Source: Branchiostoma floridae (lineage: Eukaryota; Chordata; Leptocardii; Amphioxiformes; Branchiostomatidae). From it: a DNA stretch of 64,000 nucleotides. Where the stretch lies: positions 19,337,686 to 19,401,685 of the forward strand of contig NC_049979.1 in the NCBI RefSeq assembly GCF_000003815.2, in the 5' to 3' direction. Shown here piece by piece: positions 11,934 through 24,483 of this stretch. Position numbers and translations under genes: made by a program. Every line of letters begins with the position of its first letter. The first letter of the stretch is position 1. Under the pieces are notes generated by a model that worked only from the letters and a program-made list of their open reading frames with translations, did not search any database and was not told the DNA's origin.

Positions 11934-14338
11934 ACACACACACACACAGACACATAAACCTGGTTTGTTTTGCAGGGCACACTTTAGCACTTGCCAGGAA
12001 GTTTTCAGCAACACGATTTTGGGACGACTGTCGTAAATACAACGCAACTATCATCCTGTACATCGGAGAGCTACTGAGATACCTGTGCGCTCAACCAAAG
12101 GTACTATAATTTTTATCTGAAACAAATTAGTGTTTGATTGGAATTTCTTCACTATAAGGGCCAACACACAGGTCAGTTTGTAAGTACACCTCTTACACCC
12201 ACCCCGCTGCCCGCTGATCACATGTAACGAAAATTGCTCGGCTCGGCTCAACATCAGCTCGGCTCAAGACCATCCTTTTAATATTCATCCGTTTCCATTT
12301 CAAAATGCACACAAATAAATCTCAATGATAATATATACATATAGTTAAGGATATGATTTGAGCTTATATAACGTTGACATCTTGTTCAGTTGTTGTCGTA
12401 ATATCAATGTAGTACCATCTGAATAACCACCACCATCTCCATGTTTCAGACTCCCTTTGACAGGAATCACAGCGTCCGACTGGCCTTTGGGAACGGACTC
12501 CGGCCGGACGTGTGGGTAAAGTTCCGGGACAGGTTTGGGGTGGGGGAGATTATGGAGATCTACGGCTCCACGGAGGGGAACGTGTCGTTCATCAACATCA
12601 CCAACAAAACTGGTGCCGTCGGCATGCTGACTCCATTGCTTAGAGTAAGCAAAGGTTACATGAACGCACAAGATACGTTTTCTGACTGTATTCAACAACA
12701 TTGGTTGTAGTATTTAATACGTACGCTTTTAGCCAGATATACACCTTTCTCCTTTTATTAGATGTCGCACCACCAAAAGTGCATTATTTCTATCTCGCAA
12801 GGTAACAGTATGCAAAAAACCAAGTATTCTGATATTGTACAATTGCATAAAATCACGAAGATTGAGCTCTTATATGTACTTTTTCTTTCTTTATTCCCTG
12901 GACAGAGAATGAATGACAGATTCAAAGGGGCCTCCTTTCTGAAAGTAGACCCTGAAACGAACGAACCTGTCAGGGACCAGAATGCCAGATGCATTCCCGT
13001 GAAACCTGGTAAGTTGAGAATAGTTTAGTTTTTAACTATTTATTATCTGGTGTGTTACGCCGAAGGGCGGTTTCGCCGGCTATATAGATACGGATACAGA
13101 TCTCAAGAAATACGCCACAACAAATCACTCATCGGATACTAAACTTCTACGACTACTCCCCATTTCAGGAGAGCCGGGTCTTCTTGTTGGTCCTGTAACA
13201 GACGCCACTCCCTTCGTTGGGTACCAAGGAGATAGGAAGTTAACAGACAAGAAGATTCTTCGTAACGTCTTTAAGAAAGGCGACACCTTTTTCAACACGG
13301 GGGACCTGATGATGATGGACAAGGACTACTATGTGTACTTCATAGACCGTCTGGGGGACACCTACAGGTCGTTCATTATAATTATATCATTTACGTTACT
13401 GATAATAAATTCAAAGTAAAGGATAAGTAATAAATCTATGATTACATCAGATTCTATATGCATAAATATATATATATATCCATCTTGGTAAGCCGTTACC
13501 AGAAAAAAAAACGACTGGGACACTGGCAAAAAATACCAATGTTTTAATGTCATTACCTGGCCTCAATTTGAAGACGCCACACACCTGTTAGTCCGGCAGT
13601 TGCTTCCTAAAACGAGAGGCAAAAATGGCGAACACAGAAAACAGTCAAAACTAGCTTACCAATGAGTATCAGAGAGAATCTAATGTATGGTTACGTTGTA
13701 TTGCCGGCAGGTGGAAAGGCGAAAACGTGGCAACAACCGAGGTGGCAGAGGTCTTACATGATATAGAAGGTGTGCAGGAAGCTAACGTCTACGGGGTTAT
13801 CGTGCCAGGTAGGAGGCAACACTTGCATGGTCATTGAAAACAAAATAAAGTAAACTTGAACATGAGTTGCATTGATCCTTTCCCAGCGTAGTTGACCTGA
13901 TTGAAAATATGCCAAATATCTCTCTCACTAGTTTATGTGTAATTTTAAAAGTTAAAACTTTCTATGTATGCTGTCAGAATTAACAGGGCTTAGCCGTCTA
14001 ACAGCTGATCAATGTGTTTGTATTTTCAAGGTCATGACGGTCGAGCTGGGATGGCGGCCATTGTTGTACATCCGGGACACCTGCCGAACATGTGGGATTG
14101 GTACGCCCATCTGTCCTCCCGCCTACCAGGCTACGCCCGCCCGTTGTTCCTCCGTCTCACGCAGCACTTATCCCACACCACCACGTTCAAACAGACCAAG
14201 GCAGAGCTGATAAAGGAGGGATTTGATCCCAACGTTGTCACGGATCGTCTGTACTTTCGTGACGACTCTAAGAAGACCTACGTCCCACTAGATTCGGAGG
14301 TCTACAAGGCTATTGCCGTCGGCAAGGCAAAACTTTGA
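9788..14338 (+). CDS. SLC27A: SLC27-like fatty acid transport protein, copy B
   Basis: Complete fatty acid transport protein / acyl-CoA synthetase of 629 aa, a usual length for the family. Exons: 9788-10274, 10817-11032, 11586-11744, 11976-12100, 12450-12644, 12906-13008, 13169-13367, 13711-13808, 14031-14338; all junction phases agree. The start is the ATG in the strong context gccATGG at 9788. Residues about 8-30 form the N-terminal membrane anchor. The AMP-binding loop YTSGTTG is at 229-235, the acyl-binding segment LPLYHSNAL follows, and the family motif [19 protein letters not shown] starts near 488. The C-terminus ends in KAKL. Substrate preference and subfamily (A1/A4 or A2/A6 type) cannot be settled by eye. 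It is a head-to-tail duplicate of copy A. Its last exon differs from A at only about nine bases, while the middle exons differ more. Confidence 0.93.
11828..11953. repeat. (CA)n/(CG)n microsatellite
   Basis: Alternating purine-pyrimidine tract of CA, CG and ACGC units in intron 3 of SLC27 copy B, with Z-DNA potential. At the matching place copy A has only a short ACACAC run, so the tract expanded after duplication. Confidence 0.9.
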
Positions 14339-15016
14339 AAGAACAGTGTGTCCAATTTGTTTACATCCCCAAATGTTGTAGCGTGATTTAATTTTCATAA
14401 CGGTTTTGTGTTATCATTTTTAAGAAAATTTTTCTACAATCCATGTTTTGTCAAAAGTGATTTGTCGTATACTTAGCAGACAACTTTTAGATCCTTTGAT
14501 AAGAATCCAGCATTCGCCCAGTAGACGAAACGTGGTCAGCCGTTAATGACATAAATGTAGCTGTCTTGAATTGTTCAGAAACTATCACAGAAGTTACACA
14601 CAACACTGGCTTCAGCAAAATCATTTGTTCAGTTGTATACATTTCATATGGAACAAAACAAGATGAAACAGATTGTCGATACATCATTATAGAATTAACA
14701 TTTATATAATTATATGGTTTGTTTATATATATAACAGTTATGACATTGACCCTTTCAGGTGATGTCAAGTAACTCACTCACCAATATTAATACTACATGT
14801 TCGTTTGAATATACACAGTAATGCATGTAATATTATATCAAATCCACTATCCATTCACCAGAATATATGCCAAAGGCTTCGATATCGTAACATTTTAAAT
14901 GATACATAATAAGTAAATCATAACAATATATTAAGATCCATGACGATGAAAGTCAGTTGCCCTGTTTTTTTTTAGTTTATCATCTTAATTGAAAGACGCC
15001 AAAATAAAAGCTTTTA
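14339..15016. other. Convergent intergenic region, no gene seen
   Basis: AT-rich spacer between the 3' ends of SLC27 copy B (+) and the orphan receptor gene (-). It should contain both 3' UTRs. No canonical AATAAA in the right place was recognised for either gene. Confidence 0.5.
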
Positions 15017-18000
15017 TCATAAGTTCGAAGACCCTCCGTTCAGGTCTATGTAGCCATTTCCTTCTGACTCTGGCATGATGTAGCCTTCATAGTCTGTATC
15101 ATTGGCTGGATCTGTCTTCTCTGGCTGTGGTTCCACATACACACCCTCGTATCCTGGTATAGACCCGACCGGCGGTGGCGCGGGCGGCTCAGGATCGCCT
15201 TTACTGGCGTCCCCCTTGTCTTTCTCTGCCCGTAAATCTGCGTTCAGCGATGTATACGCGCCACCTTGCGATGTGTCTTTTCTATACAGGCTCCGCTGCT
15301 GTGTTCCGTCCAGCTCCATGTAGATGTCCTCGGGATCGGCGGAGCTGTAGTAGTGAGGTTCTTCGCCCGGACGCGGCGGGACAGGCGGGGGGACGTTCGC
15401 GCCCTTCTGCGATGAGTAGGCGGGGTTCGCTACGCCGCTTTTCTTCCTGGCACTAGCGGGCTGCAGACACACATAGGAACAATTACATACACAATTTCTT
15501 TAAATGGAACTACATCTAAAATTTCGCTTTTGGTATATTGATAGCTTGCAGATCGAAATACGACCGACATATTAAAATGGTGTAAACATGTTAGTACCGG
15601 AAATATATTAGGTTATTTGTTGGATGTCCATCGTCACTTCGATGAAGACTTCAATGGCGTCTCTGGTGCGACCGGAGGCCGAAGGCCGAGGCGCATATGC
15701 GTCCGCATGTCGGGCACACGACAGCGGTGCTGGGGGTGGGTCTTCCCTCCTTCTCTTTCTCCTTCCTTTCTTGTCGTTTCTTTTCTAGCTCATTTAGTCT
15801 GTTGTTTTCGAAGTTTCTTACTCCCTGATGGACAGCATGACGCCATGCGCATCTGTCCATTGCAGTAGCCTCCCATTCCCGGTGTGGAATGTTGCATGCA
15901 GAGAGGGACGACTTCAGTGAGTCCTTGAAGCGCTTGTAGGGACGTCCGACCTTTCTTGTGCCGGAAGCAAGCTCACAGTAGAACACTGTCTTCGGGAGTC
16001 GTGCTTCGTCCATACGCACCACGTGGCCAGCCCATCTCAGCTGAGCTTTCATGATGAGCGCTTCAATGCCCATCATGTTTGCTCGACGGAGCACTTCTGT
16101 GTTGGGAACCTTGTCTGTCCAGGAGATACCCATAATTCTTCGCAGGCAGCGGAGGTGAAATCCGTCCAGAGCTTTCAGCTGCTTTTTGTACAGTGTCCAT
16201 GTTTCACAGCTGTAGAGTAGCGCTGTGATAACAACTGCTTTGTAGACTGCCAGCTTTGTCTGAAGTCTGATGCCACGTTCACCCCACAGCCGCTTCCAGA
16301 GCCTACCAAAGGAGGAGCCGGCTTTCGCAATCCTGTTGGACACTTCCTTGTCTGTACTGCAGGATGAGGTCAGTGTACTTCCCAGGTAGGTAAAGCTCTC
16401 TACATTGTTTAGCTCTGTCCCTTCGATCATGATGTGAGGAGCTGCTAGTGACACTCCTGGCGCAGGTTGAAGCATCACTTCTGTCTTCTTCAGGCTAATT
16501 GTTAGCCCGAAGGCTTTGCTGGCTGTTGATAGGCAGTTAGCGAGCTCTTGCAGATCCGGTTCGCTAAGAGCAGCGAGGGCGCAATCATCTGCAAAGAGAA
16601 AGTCTCTCACCAGGGCCTCCAGCACCTTGGTTTTTGCTTTCAGACGCCGTAGATCAAAGACCCGCCCGTCGCATCTGTAGCGGATGGTTATCCCGGCATC
16701 TGTCGCAGAGAGTGCCTTGAACAGCATGGTGGCAAACATGAGGCTGAAAAGAGTGGGTGCCATAACACAGCCCTGTTTTACTCCATTCGTGATAGGGAAT
16801 GAGTCAGATACTGTGCCGTTTCCCACAACACGGGCCATCATCCCATCGTGGAATGACCTGATGATGCTGACGAACTTTGGGGGACATCCCAGTTTAGACA
16901 AGATTGACCACAGGCCCTCTCGGCTGACTGTGTCAAACGCCTTGGTTAAGTCCACAAACATGATGTACAGGTTTTGATTTTGTTCACGACACTTTTCCTG
17001 GATTTGGCGAAGTGTAAATACCATGTCAATGGTTCCTCTGTTACTTCTGAAGCCGCACTGGCTTTCTGACACCACGTCATCCAGCAGGTGCTGTGTGATG
17101 CGATTGAGGACAATGCGGGCCATGACTTTCCCAGCAGCACTCAGCAGCGAGATTCCCCTATGGTTGTCGCATGCTGCTCTGTCTCCCTTGTGCTTGTAGA
17201 GATGAATGATGTTGGCGTCCTTAAAGTCCTGCGGCACCGATCCCTCCTTCCAGAACATTTGCATCAGTTCTGTCAGTTTGGCTGTGACAGCATCTCCTCC
17301 CTCTTTGAGGACCTCAGGAGGTATGCCATCTGGCCCAGGTGCTTTACCTCCTTGGAGTTGCTTAATGGCCTTCTGGGTTTCTTCCAGGCTTGGAGGGTCA
17401 TCCAGAGAGGCCAAGAGTGGTCGCTGCGGCATGTCCTGGATTGCCTGTTGGTCGATATTGGAAGGTCTGTTGAGCAGCTGGCTGAAGTGTTGTCTCCAGC
17501 GCTCGGTTATGTCGCTCTTCTCTGTGAGGAGAGTACCATCAGCTGAGCGAACGGGTGCCATGGCATTGGACGAGGGACCATACACTGCTTTCAGACCTGA
17601 GAAGAACATTCTTGTGTTGTGGTCGTCTGCATACTGTTGCAGTTCTGCCGCCTTAGTCTCCCACCACTTGTCCTTCATTCTTCTGAGTTCTACCTGGACT
17701 TTACTCCTGAGGTGCTTCAGGTGGTCATGCTTTGCAGTGGAGTTCTTGTCGTTCAGCCACTGCGTAAACGCTTCTTGCTTTTTCTTGAGAAGGCTGGTGA
17801 TTTCTTCGTTATTGTTATCAAACCAGTCCTGGTGTTTACGCTTTGTGTGACCTAGTGTGCGTTCGGATGTGTCGTACATTACTTTGCGAAAGTTGCCCCA
17901 TGCTTTCTCTGGGTTACTTTCGGCGGGCAGTTTCTTGATCTGCTCCCTGAGGTTTCTTGCTAGCACCTCTTTTGTTTCCACATGTGAGAGTTTTGAGACA

Positions 18001-21000
18001 TCAAGCTTCTTCTTGGTGCTGTCTTTCCTCCTCATGTGTTTGCGGTCTGCCTTGGCTGTTGAAAAAGAGAGCTTTGATCGCAGTAGCGTGTGGTCAGTCC
18101 AGCAGTCTGCTCCTCTCATTGCCCTGGTGATGTGCACATCACGGATGTCTTGTCGTCTTGTTATTATGAAGTCAATTTGATGCCATCGCTTTGAGCGGGG
18201 ATGCATCCAAGTGGCCTTGTGAATGTCCGATAGTTGATACAGGGTGTTTGTGACTGTGAGGCCATGCTCAGAGCAGAGTGTAAGGAGCATTTGGCCATTC
18301 GAGTTCTCCCTCCCTATGCCATGGGGTCCGATGACACCTGGCCATGCTTCACAGTCGCTGCCCACGCGAGCATTAAAGTCCCCCATGAGCAGCATCTTGT
18401 CATGGTTGGGTACGGTACGCACTAAGTGTGCAAGCTTCTCGTAGAATTGTTCTTTCTGTTCCTGGGTATAGCTCATGGTAGGGGCATATGCACTGATGAG
18501 GGTCAACTGAGTATTCCCTTTCAGGGGTAGCCTCATCACCATAAGACGGTCATTGATTCCTTTGGGAAGGGTTTCTAGCTTTCTCACAAGTGAGGTGCGG
18601 ATGGCAAAGCCAACCCCGGATTCTCTGGGTTCATCTTGACACTTTCCTGACCAGAAGAATGTGTATCCGCCACCAGACTCGGTTACCTCCCCTGTGTCCG
18701 CCAAGCGTGTTTCGCTCAGCGCAGCAACGTCAATGTTGTATTGCCGTTATTTACATACGTACTAAAGTGCTATTCTATGATGTTTTGCACATAAAAGTTG
18801 CTAAGATAGTTCCCTTATGAGAAAGGAATCAAGAAAGCAAAGAAATCTGGTGTTCTTCAACCAAATTACCCCGCAAATTAATGAAAAGGGTATTACATAT
18901 TCAAACGTGTTAATGTGTTCATCAGTGCTTTCTCACACGTTCGTTCCTTTCCCGTCTAGTCTATATCCTCCAGTTCAGTGGATTCGACATTGGAATACAG
19001 TCTGAGGCAAGACACAAAGAAATATGTTTCCGTAAGATACATATCTTTCTGTCAAGAAGAAACGATGAAGGCACACGTACCAGATTAGTTCTCATTGTGC
19101 TCCGTTGTCTCCTAAAGGGAGGAGAGTTAAGATATAACGTTAGGTAAGCGCCAACAAGTAGCATCGTCTGTTGTGTAGTTGCGAACACGCATGGTCTACA
19201 GCAACATGTTATGAATGAAGCAGCATCACCAAAGCCAGTACATCTATATCAGAAATATCAATATATCTCATATCAAAATGTTATAGAATTCCGTTTCTAC
19301 AAATCCGTTCACCAGAGTGAAGCAGTGGGGAATCAGAACCATACAACAATCTTATTTAATTTAGTGCTGCACGTAACGAAACCGGGACTGAAAACTTACC
19401 CTGCAACTTTCCCGGCCCTGTAGAACAGGAATGCGATACTGGCACCTATTACTGCTAGCGCCAGGACCACACCCACAGCAACACCAATTATCATCGCTAG
19501 ATTACCTGTACATTAACAACAGAAACAAAGAAAATAATGAGTGGTCAAATCTTCAGAGTCACCGTGGTAGAGGCGAAAGGGGAGAATGGTGTCAGAATGC
19601 GCATTTTACAACAATGAGGTTATAGAGTTAAACCCCTTGTTATGCTTATCTATTGACAAAAATATCTAAATTCTACTTTCAAAGATAGAAGGTGTTTTTC
19701 CATGGAAAATGTAGCAAAGCTTATCAATGTTTGCAAAAAGCAAAACATTACACATATGGAGTATAATCAATTCAGTGGTACTTTCCATCAGTGTTAAGGT
19801 AATGTGAGTTTAGAAGACATAAAAATTGTGTAATGGATTCCATACACAGATGGTTTCTTGTATTACATCAAGCAAGGAGGTTAAACACTATTTTTAACCT
19901 CCTTGCATCAAGGAACTAGCTATAGGGTCTGTTGAGAACCCCCATTGTTGCAGGATTAGAATATATGGTATCGGCAATGATACATATATATTCAAAGGCT
20001 ATATTGAATAGAATATCCTTCATTGTGAATGGCATATATACGTACTTGATGACGCTGGCGGCGATGATGTTTGAGTTACTGGTGATGGTGTTTGAGTCGC
20101 TACAGTAGGGCTGGTCATAACTGATATTGGGTGAGTGACAGACATCGGACCTAGGCCGGATCCTGGGTGGAAAATAAAGATATCGAGTCATCACTCTGTT
20201 AAGTAAGGGATTACGCAACATACTTTTCATGCTTTGTTATGAATATGATCTAAGCAAACCAATTAATAGCTGAGTACATGCATTTGGTAACAATCGTTCT
20301 AATCCTGATTAAATTACAATGCAGTTCTTTATCACTGAAATTGGTCACTGGATGGTCACTGAAGAGTCACCACCTAAGTGGAAAAGGGATATGATAATCC
20401 AATGACTATATATAAGGAGAAAAAAGGACAGAAATTGAGGTTACAGATTCCCCAGTACTTTTGAAGTACTGTGCTCACATCACTTGATTGTTTGAAACGG
20501 CTAATTGGCATTTTCAAACAAGTAACTAGCTATTTTAAAGCGGCTTGTAGACTATCCTAAAACTTGTAACAATATTACAAGTGCTAGACATCTTTTGATC
20601 TCTAATTTTGTAGTAGATAAATTATTGTACATTCTAATAATAGTCATACCGGATCCAGTTCCGAAGTTACAGGGAGGTGTTCCCGACTGGTAGCTATCTG
20701 TATTAATAATTGAAAGAAAATGATAGGTCATGGATGACATTCATGGCATCTAACTCGTAAGAATCAGTCAAGAGCCAAACATTGATATGGAACCCCCACA
20801 CTCTCAAATAATCCTCTAGAACAACGTCTTAAAGGGTAACGGTAGGAATTACGATACTTGAAGTTGTACTTACACGCCGCCGTACCATCCAACTTGAACC
20901 TAACACAAGTCGGAGGGCTGGAGTTACACGATATGTCCAACTGTATGATCAGTCCGTCCACACAGGGGGACAGGTGGGCGGGGCCCCTCCACTGTAAAGA

Positions 21001-24000
21001 ATCATTACATTCATGAACAAAAGTAACAATACCACGTCCTCTCCGAGAAATCAACTTGTACATACATTGTGGACATGAATGAAAATACCCGTGACGGAAA
21101 GAAACAGAAACAGAGGTAGTTGACATATAAAGTTCGTATATTCTTTATCAGCGGCGTCTGATTTTCGTAGAAAATTAGTAAATGGCGTCGGAAAGGCTTG
21201 TATACAATTTCACAGAATGATTGTTAAGAACAATGCCCTTAACTAAGCTAAATGTTCTGAAGAAAAAAATGAAAAGTATTGTCTCGGTTCTTTGGTTTGT
21301 CCTTTGTCCAGATTGTTGTACATTTTTTGCATTGCCGCGCCAGCGGCAATGCCTTATGCCAGCTTTCTTCCATGGATCCATGGATCAATGGACGGACCTT
21401 TTAACCCAGCCCTTCCAAAGCCCCTTCCAAAGGCCCTTCTTTCCTACCGAGTTTCATTGCTTAGTTAGACAATGGTACATTCCAGGCGAGTATTAAAACT
21501 CTCTTCTAGACGCATGTTACTGTATGTGGTCCAGCGTAATAAATCTACGCTTTAACTCACCATGTTTATATAAAGATATATCACAAATTGCATCAGAAGG
21601 AACTTATTTTGTAATGAAAAATAATGCATATTCATTGTGGGTCAAAAAGTTTTACAAAACCTGTTTAATGTGCCAATAATTCATGTGACATAAATTATGA
21701 TAATGAGGTAAATTTCCAATATCCCCTTTTGCTGCATTTCCTACTGCAGTTGCTAGGTGTCGCTCTCAGCAGTTCAGTCATAAAATACGCGGCAATGCAC
21801 AGCTTTTAAAAGATTTCTTGTTTTACTAAAATCATATATCCACTTAGGAACGAGTACTGATCATGGAAAGATGTATTTGCTAAAGACGCCGGGTTGAAAT
21901 ACTAACCTTAATGTACATGTATCCATCTGAACGTGCGCTCAGTCTGAAGAACGGTCCACCGGCCCCGCTGTAGCTGAAGATGTAGCCCAGCGGCCACACG
22001 CCGGTTCTGTCCAAGTACAGCTCGTTTGTGACCTGACATGCCCCCGCCTGTGTCAGGAGGTTACCGCTCAGACGTAAGGCGGTCCTGGGCTGGAGGAAAA
22101 CTGACGACTGGCCTGCTGGGATCTCAAGCGTCTCATAGAGAGCATCTCCAACCGTCACGTAACACTGTGTCTGACTGTAACCTACACACAAAACAAATAC
22201 TGTAAATACATTTAATTTCGCGGGGATTTAATTTCGCGGTAGCAGGAAAAAGGACTTTTCGCGATGGATTTAATTTCGCGGTAACACCATAGACTGCAGT
22301 CTAATACCATAATAGAAAAATGTTCGCGGTGGTTTTAAGTTCGCGGTGAAGTGGTCACCGCGAAAACCGCAAACATTAATCCACCGCGAACATTTCTGCA
22401 TTTACAGTATCCTTTAATGGCTAGTCTTTCGACGTTTATAGAATATCAATCGTATTACACATATCGAGCATACAAATACCGCATTTCGCTGCAATTTAGT
22501 ACATTTGGTGGTGATGAAATAGAAGCAGATATCATTGTCTAAAATAGTGTAAAGCAAGTACCAGTGGATCACTCTTTCGTCGTATCCAAATTATGATATG
22601 TAGCAGGAACAGTATATTATAATATTACGGAAAAACACTGAAAATACACAATACGTCAACAGTATTCCTCACGAAATGAACGAAAGTTGGCAAACATTCC
22701 ATGCAGTTAACACTCTTTAACACAGAACATTTTAACATTATACATCTTTTTCATGCCATTGATCAATTCAATAAATAAATATAAAGCAATTCCGCAGACT
22801 ACCAAAAAGTGGTCACAATTGATTTACTCCTATACGTAAAGGTGATGAGAAGTACAGACTGTATTACAACAACGAGACAAAAATTGATATTTTTCTGATA
22901 TATGCATAGTATCTCTGAGCGATAGTTCCGCTACAAGCTAGATGTCAGCCTTGTATACGTAATTATTCCAAGTACAAGGCAGCTGCACGGTGACTCGTGA
23001 TATATGGATTATACGGGAGGTATTTGCGTTGGTGCCAGACACTGCCTATAGTGGCTCCACCCAGTCATGGAAGACTGGGTCAGATTAATGCGTTGTAGTT
23101 ACCAAATGCTGGTACTACATACTGACTACAACAATGGCAGTCTGATGCAAATCTGCGATATCGCACCCGTATACAGTTTACATTGTACATTGAGAACATC
23201 AAGGAAGACAAATAAGTGCAATGATCAGAAAATCCCGTGCTAGCATATGCGATCATCATATGCGATTAGATCTAGACATGGAGACTTAATTGAGTCACGC
23301 TTTTCTGCATAAGTCTTCTGGGATTAACCCTACCTTTAGTTATGTGGCATTGCCACGGGGCAAAGAGGGGATGGGGTGGCCTCAAAATGGACTCACCACA
23401 AGTAATTTCACAGCTTTAGCGCCCATAGATTTGTTTTTGCTGTTATGTCTATATGTACGCCTTGTTTGTATTTTCCCTAAGTCATCCTTATGGGAAATAT
23501 AATTTTGTAGATTTTTCTGTTTATCGGTCAAAACATACACCTTGCAAACATTGACACATATATAGCGTGACATATCAGGGACTTCTTTTGTCGGTTTCTC
23601 CTTTTCGTGCCACCTTTCCTATCGGCGCGCCTAGCCACTTCTTTGTTCCTCTCTAAACACAGCCTCGCTTGAAGGACTTACTCAGCCTTATTTTGAGAAG
23701 GTCATGAGTGGATTAGTTGCCATGGCGCTAAATGCACTAGTACCTTCCTGACACGTAACCACCGAAGTTCATGTAATGTTAGTAATAATTATGTGCCCTA
23801 CATTAAAGATACTCACTGCAAGCCTACACTTAAAACGTGGACAATCGTTTTGATTGCACAGTACGTACAATGGCATGACCTAAATAGACATTCCAGTGGA
23901 GGTAGTGTCGGTCTCTATGAATGCAATGGAATAGAATGACATAATTCATTGAGACATTTTAGATTAGCAAGGTATCCAAATTAGAATTGAATGAATTATT

Positions 24001-24483
24001 CATATATTTGTTTTTAGATTATGTCTGCTGCAAGACAAATACATATTCCTTCAGATCAGAAGCAACCTGTTGTTGTATAAGTATACTATTTTTCGACAAA
24101 ATACATGGCGATTCCCTTGAAATCTCACCTGTGGCTAGCTCCGTGTTGTTGCACACCTGTCTGTCGACGTCGAATACGTGCGTGCTCTGACGACACTTAC
24201 AAGCACACTGCTCCACACCACCATCGAACGTAAACTTCCCCACAAAATTTGCTTCCATCCCCGAGCAGTTGTCGTAACAGTGGCGCTGATTATTCGGCTC
24301 GACGTACTGACAAGGGTTAGTGAAAACGTCGCCATCATCTTCTCTATAGACATGGAACTGTTGATCGTAGTTGCAATCCAAAGCAGTGGCCAATATCCTT
24401 ATAGTCCAAAATAAAAACGTCGTCGAAAAGAGCAGCAAAGAAGATGGCGATGTCCAAAGTGGATTCATAGATACAGCTGCCAT
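15017..24483 (-). CDS. Orphan type I membrane receptor with tyrosine/SH3/PTB-motif tail
   Basis: Seven exons on the minus strand: 24483-24129, 22181-21907, 20991-20874, 20697-20650, 20162-20046, 19505-19400, 15446-15017. All phases agree, giving 482 aa. The start is the ATG with context AAGATGG. Residues 1-35 look like a signal peptide (SSLLLFSTTFLFW). 36-118 is an eight-cysteine module, 119-249 two further Cys-containing segments, 266-304 a Ser/Thr/Pro stalk, about 309-332 a transmembrane helix (IIGVAVGVVLALAVIGAS), and 333-482 a cytoplasmic tail. The tail has NPAY (347-350, PTB/endocytic type), PPPVPPRP (class II SH3 ligand), IYMEL, AYTSL, YVEP, YIMP and a terminal YIDL. I recognise no family for the ectodomain. 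The tail implies regulated tyrosine phosphorylation and adaptor binding. Ligand and function are unknown. Confidence 0.82.
15600..18745 (-). mobile_element. RTE-like LINE, long open frame, 5'-truncated
   Basis: A minus-strand frame of 1,017 codons (18704-15651) runs without a stop. The N-terminus is an APE endonuclease lacking its first part: upstream bases still read IDVAALSETRL. It then has LLMGDFNARVG, IDFIITRR and a TDH catalytic pair. The RT domain has KAPGPDGIPPEV (454-465), GFRSNRGTIDMVF, DLTKAFDTV and FADD (704-707). The extreme C-terminus is a classical C2H2 finger, C-x2-C-x12-H-x3-H. It lies in the last intron of the orphan receptor gene, in the same orientation. RTE/CFDP2-like is the best guess for the clade. 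The open frame suggests recent insertion, but missing 5' sequence argues against autonomous mobility. Confidence 0.9.
19872..19906. repeat. Perfect 14-bp hairpin
   Basis: GCAAGGAGGTTAAA and TTTAACCTCCTTGC are perfect inverted copies separated by seven bases, in intron 5 of the orphan receptor gene. It is probably a small foldback repeat. A role in RNA processing cannot be inferred from sequence. Confidence 0.8.
22200..22407. mobile_element. 208-bp MITE with TA target duplication
   Basis: The ends are CTGTAAATAC...GCATTTACAG, each flanked by TA. The terminal inverted repeat matches at about 18 of 24 positions and the interior repeats TTTCGCGG-type motifs. There is no coding potential. The structure suggests a Tc1/mariner-type non-autonomous element. 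It lies in intron 1 of the orphan receptor gene, just beyond the acceptor of exon 2. Confidence 0.8.

Noticed and set aside
11786-12063. Cys/Val-rich minus-strand open frames
   Set aside because: They are translations of the (CA)n/(CG)n microsatellite in several frames; no gene.
15447-15472. In-frame ATG (MCLQPASARKK) as start of the tail exon
   Set aside because: It lies in the intron; splicing at CCAG|GAAG joins in phase with the transmembrane exon, so the tail is not a separate protein.
23290-23573. Short open frames on both strands in receptor intron 1
   Set aside because: No domain, no splice context, overlapping frames of similar length; chance.
24019-24128. Extension of the receptor first exon past ELATG to a stop
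   Set aside because: A GTGAGA donor follows the phase-1 codon, and the acceptor at 22181 continues the protein in phase.
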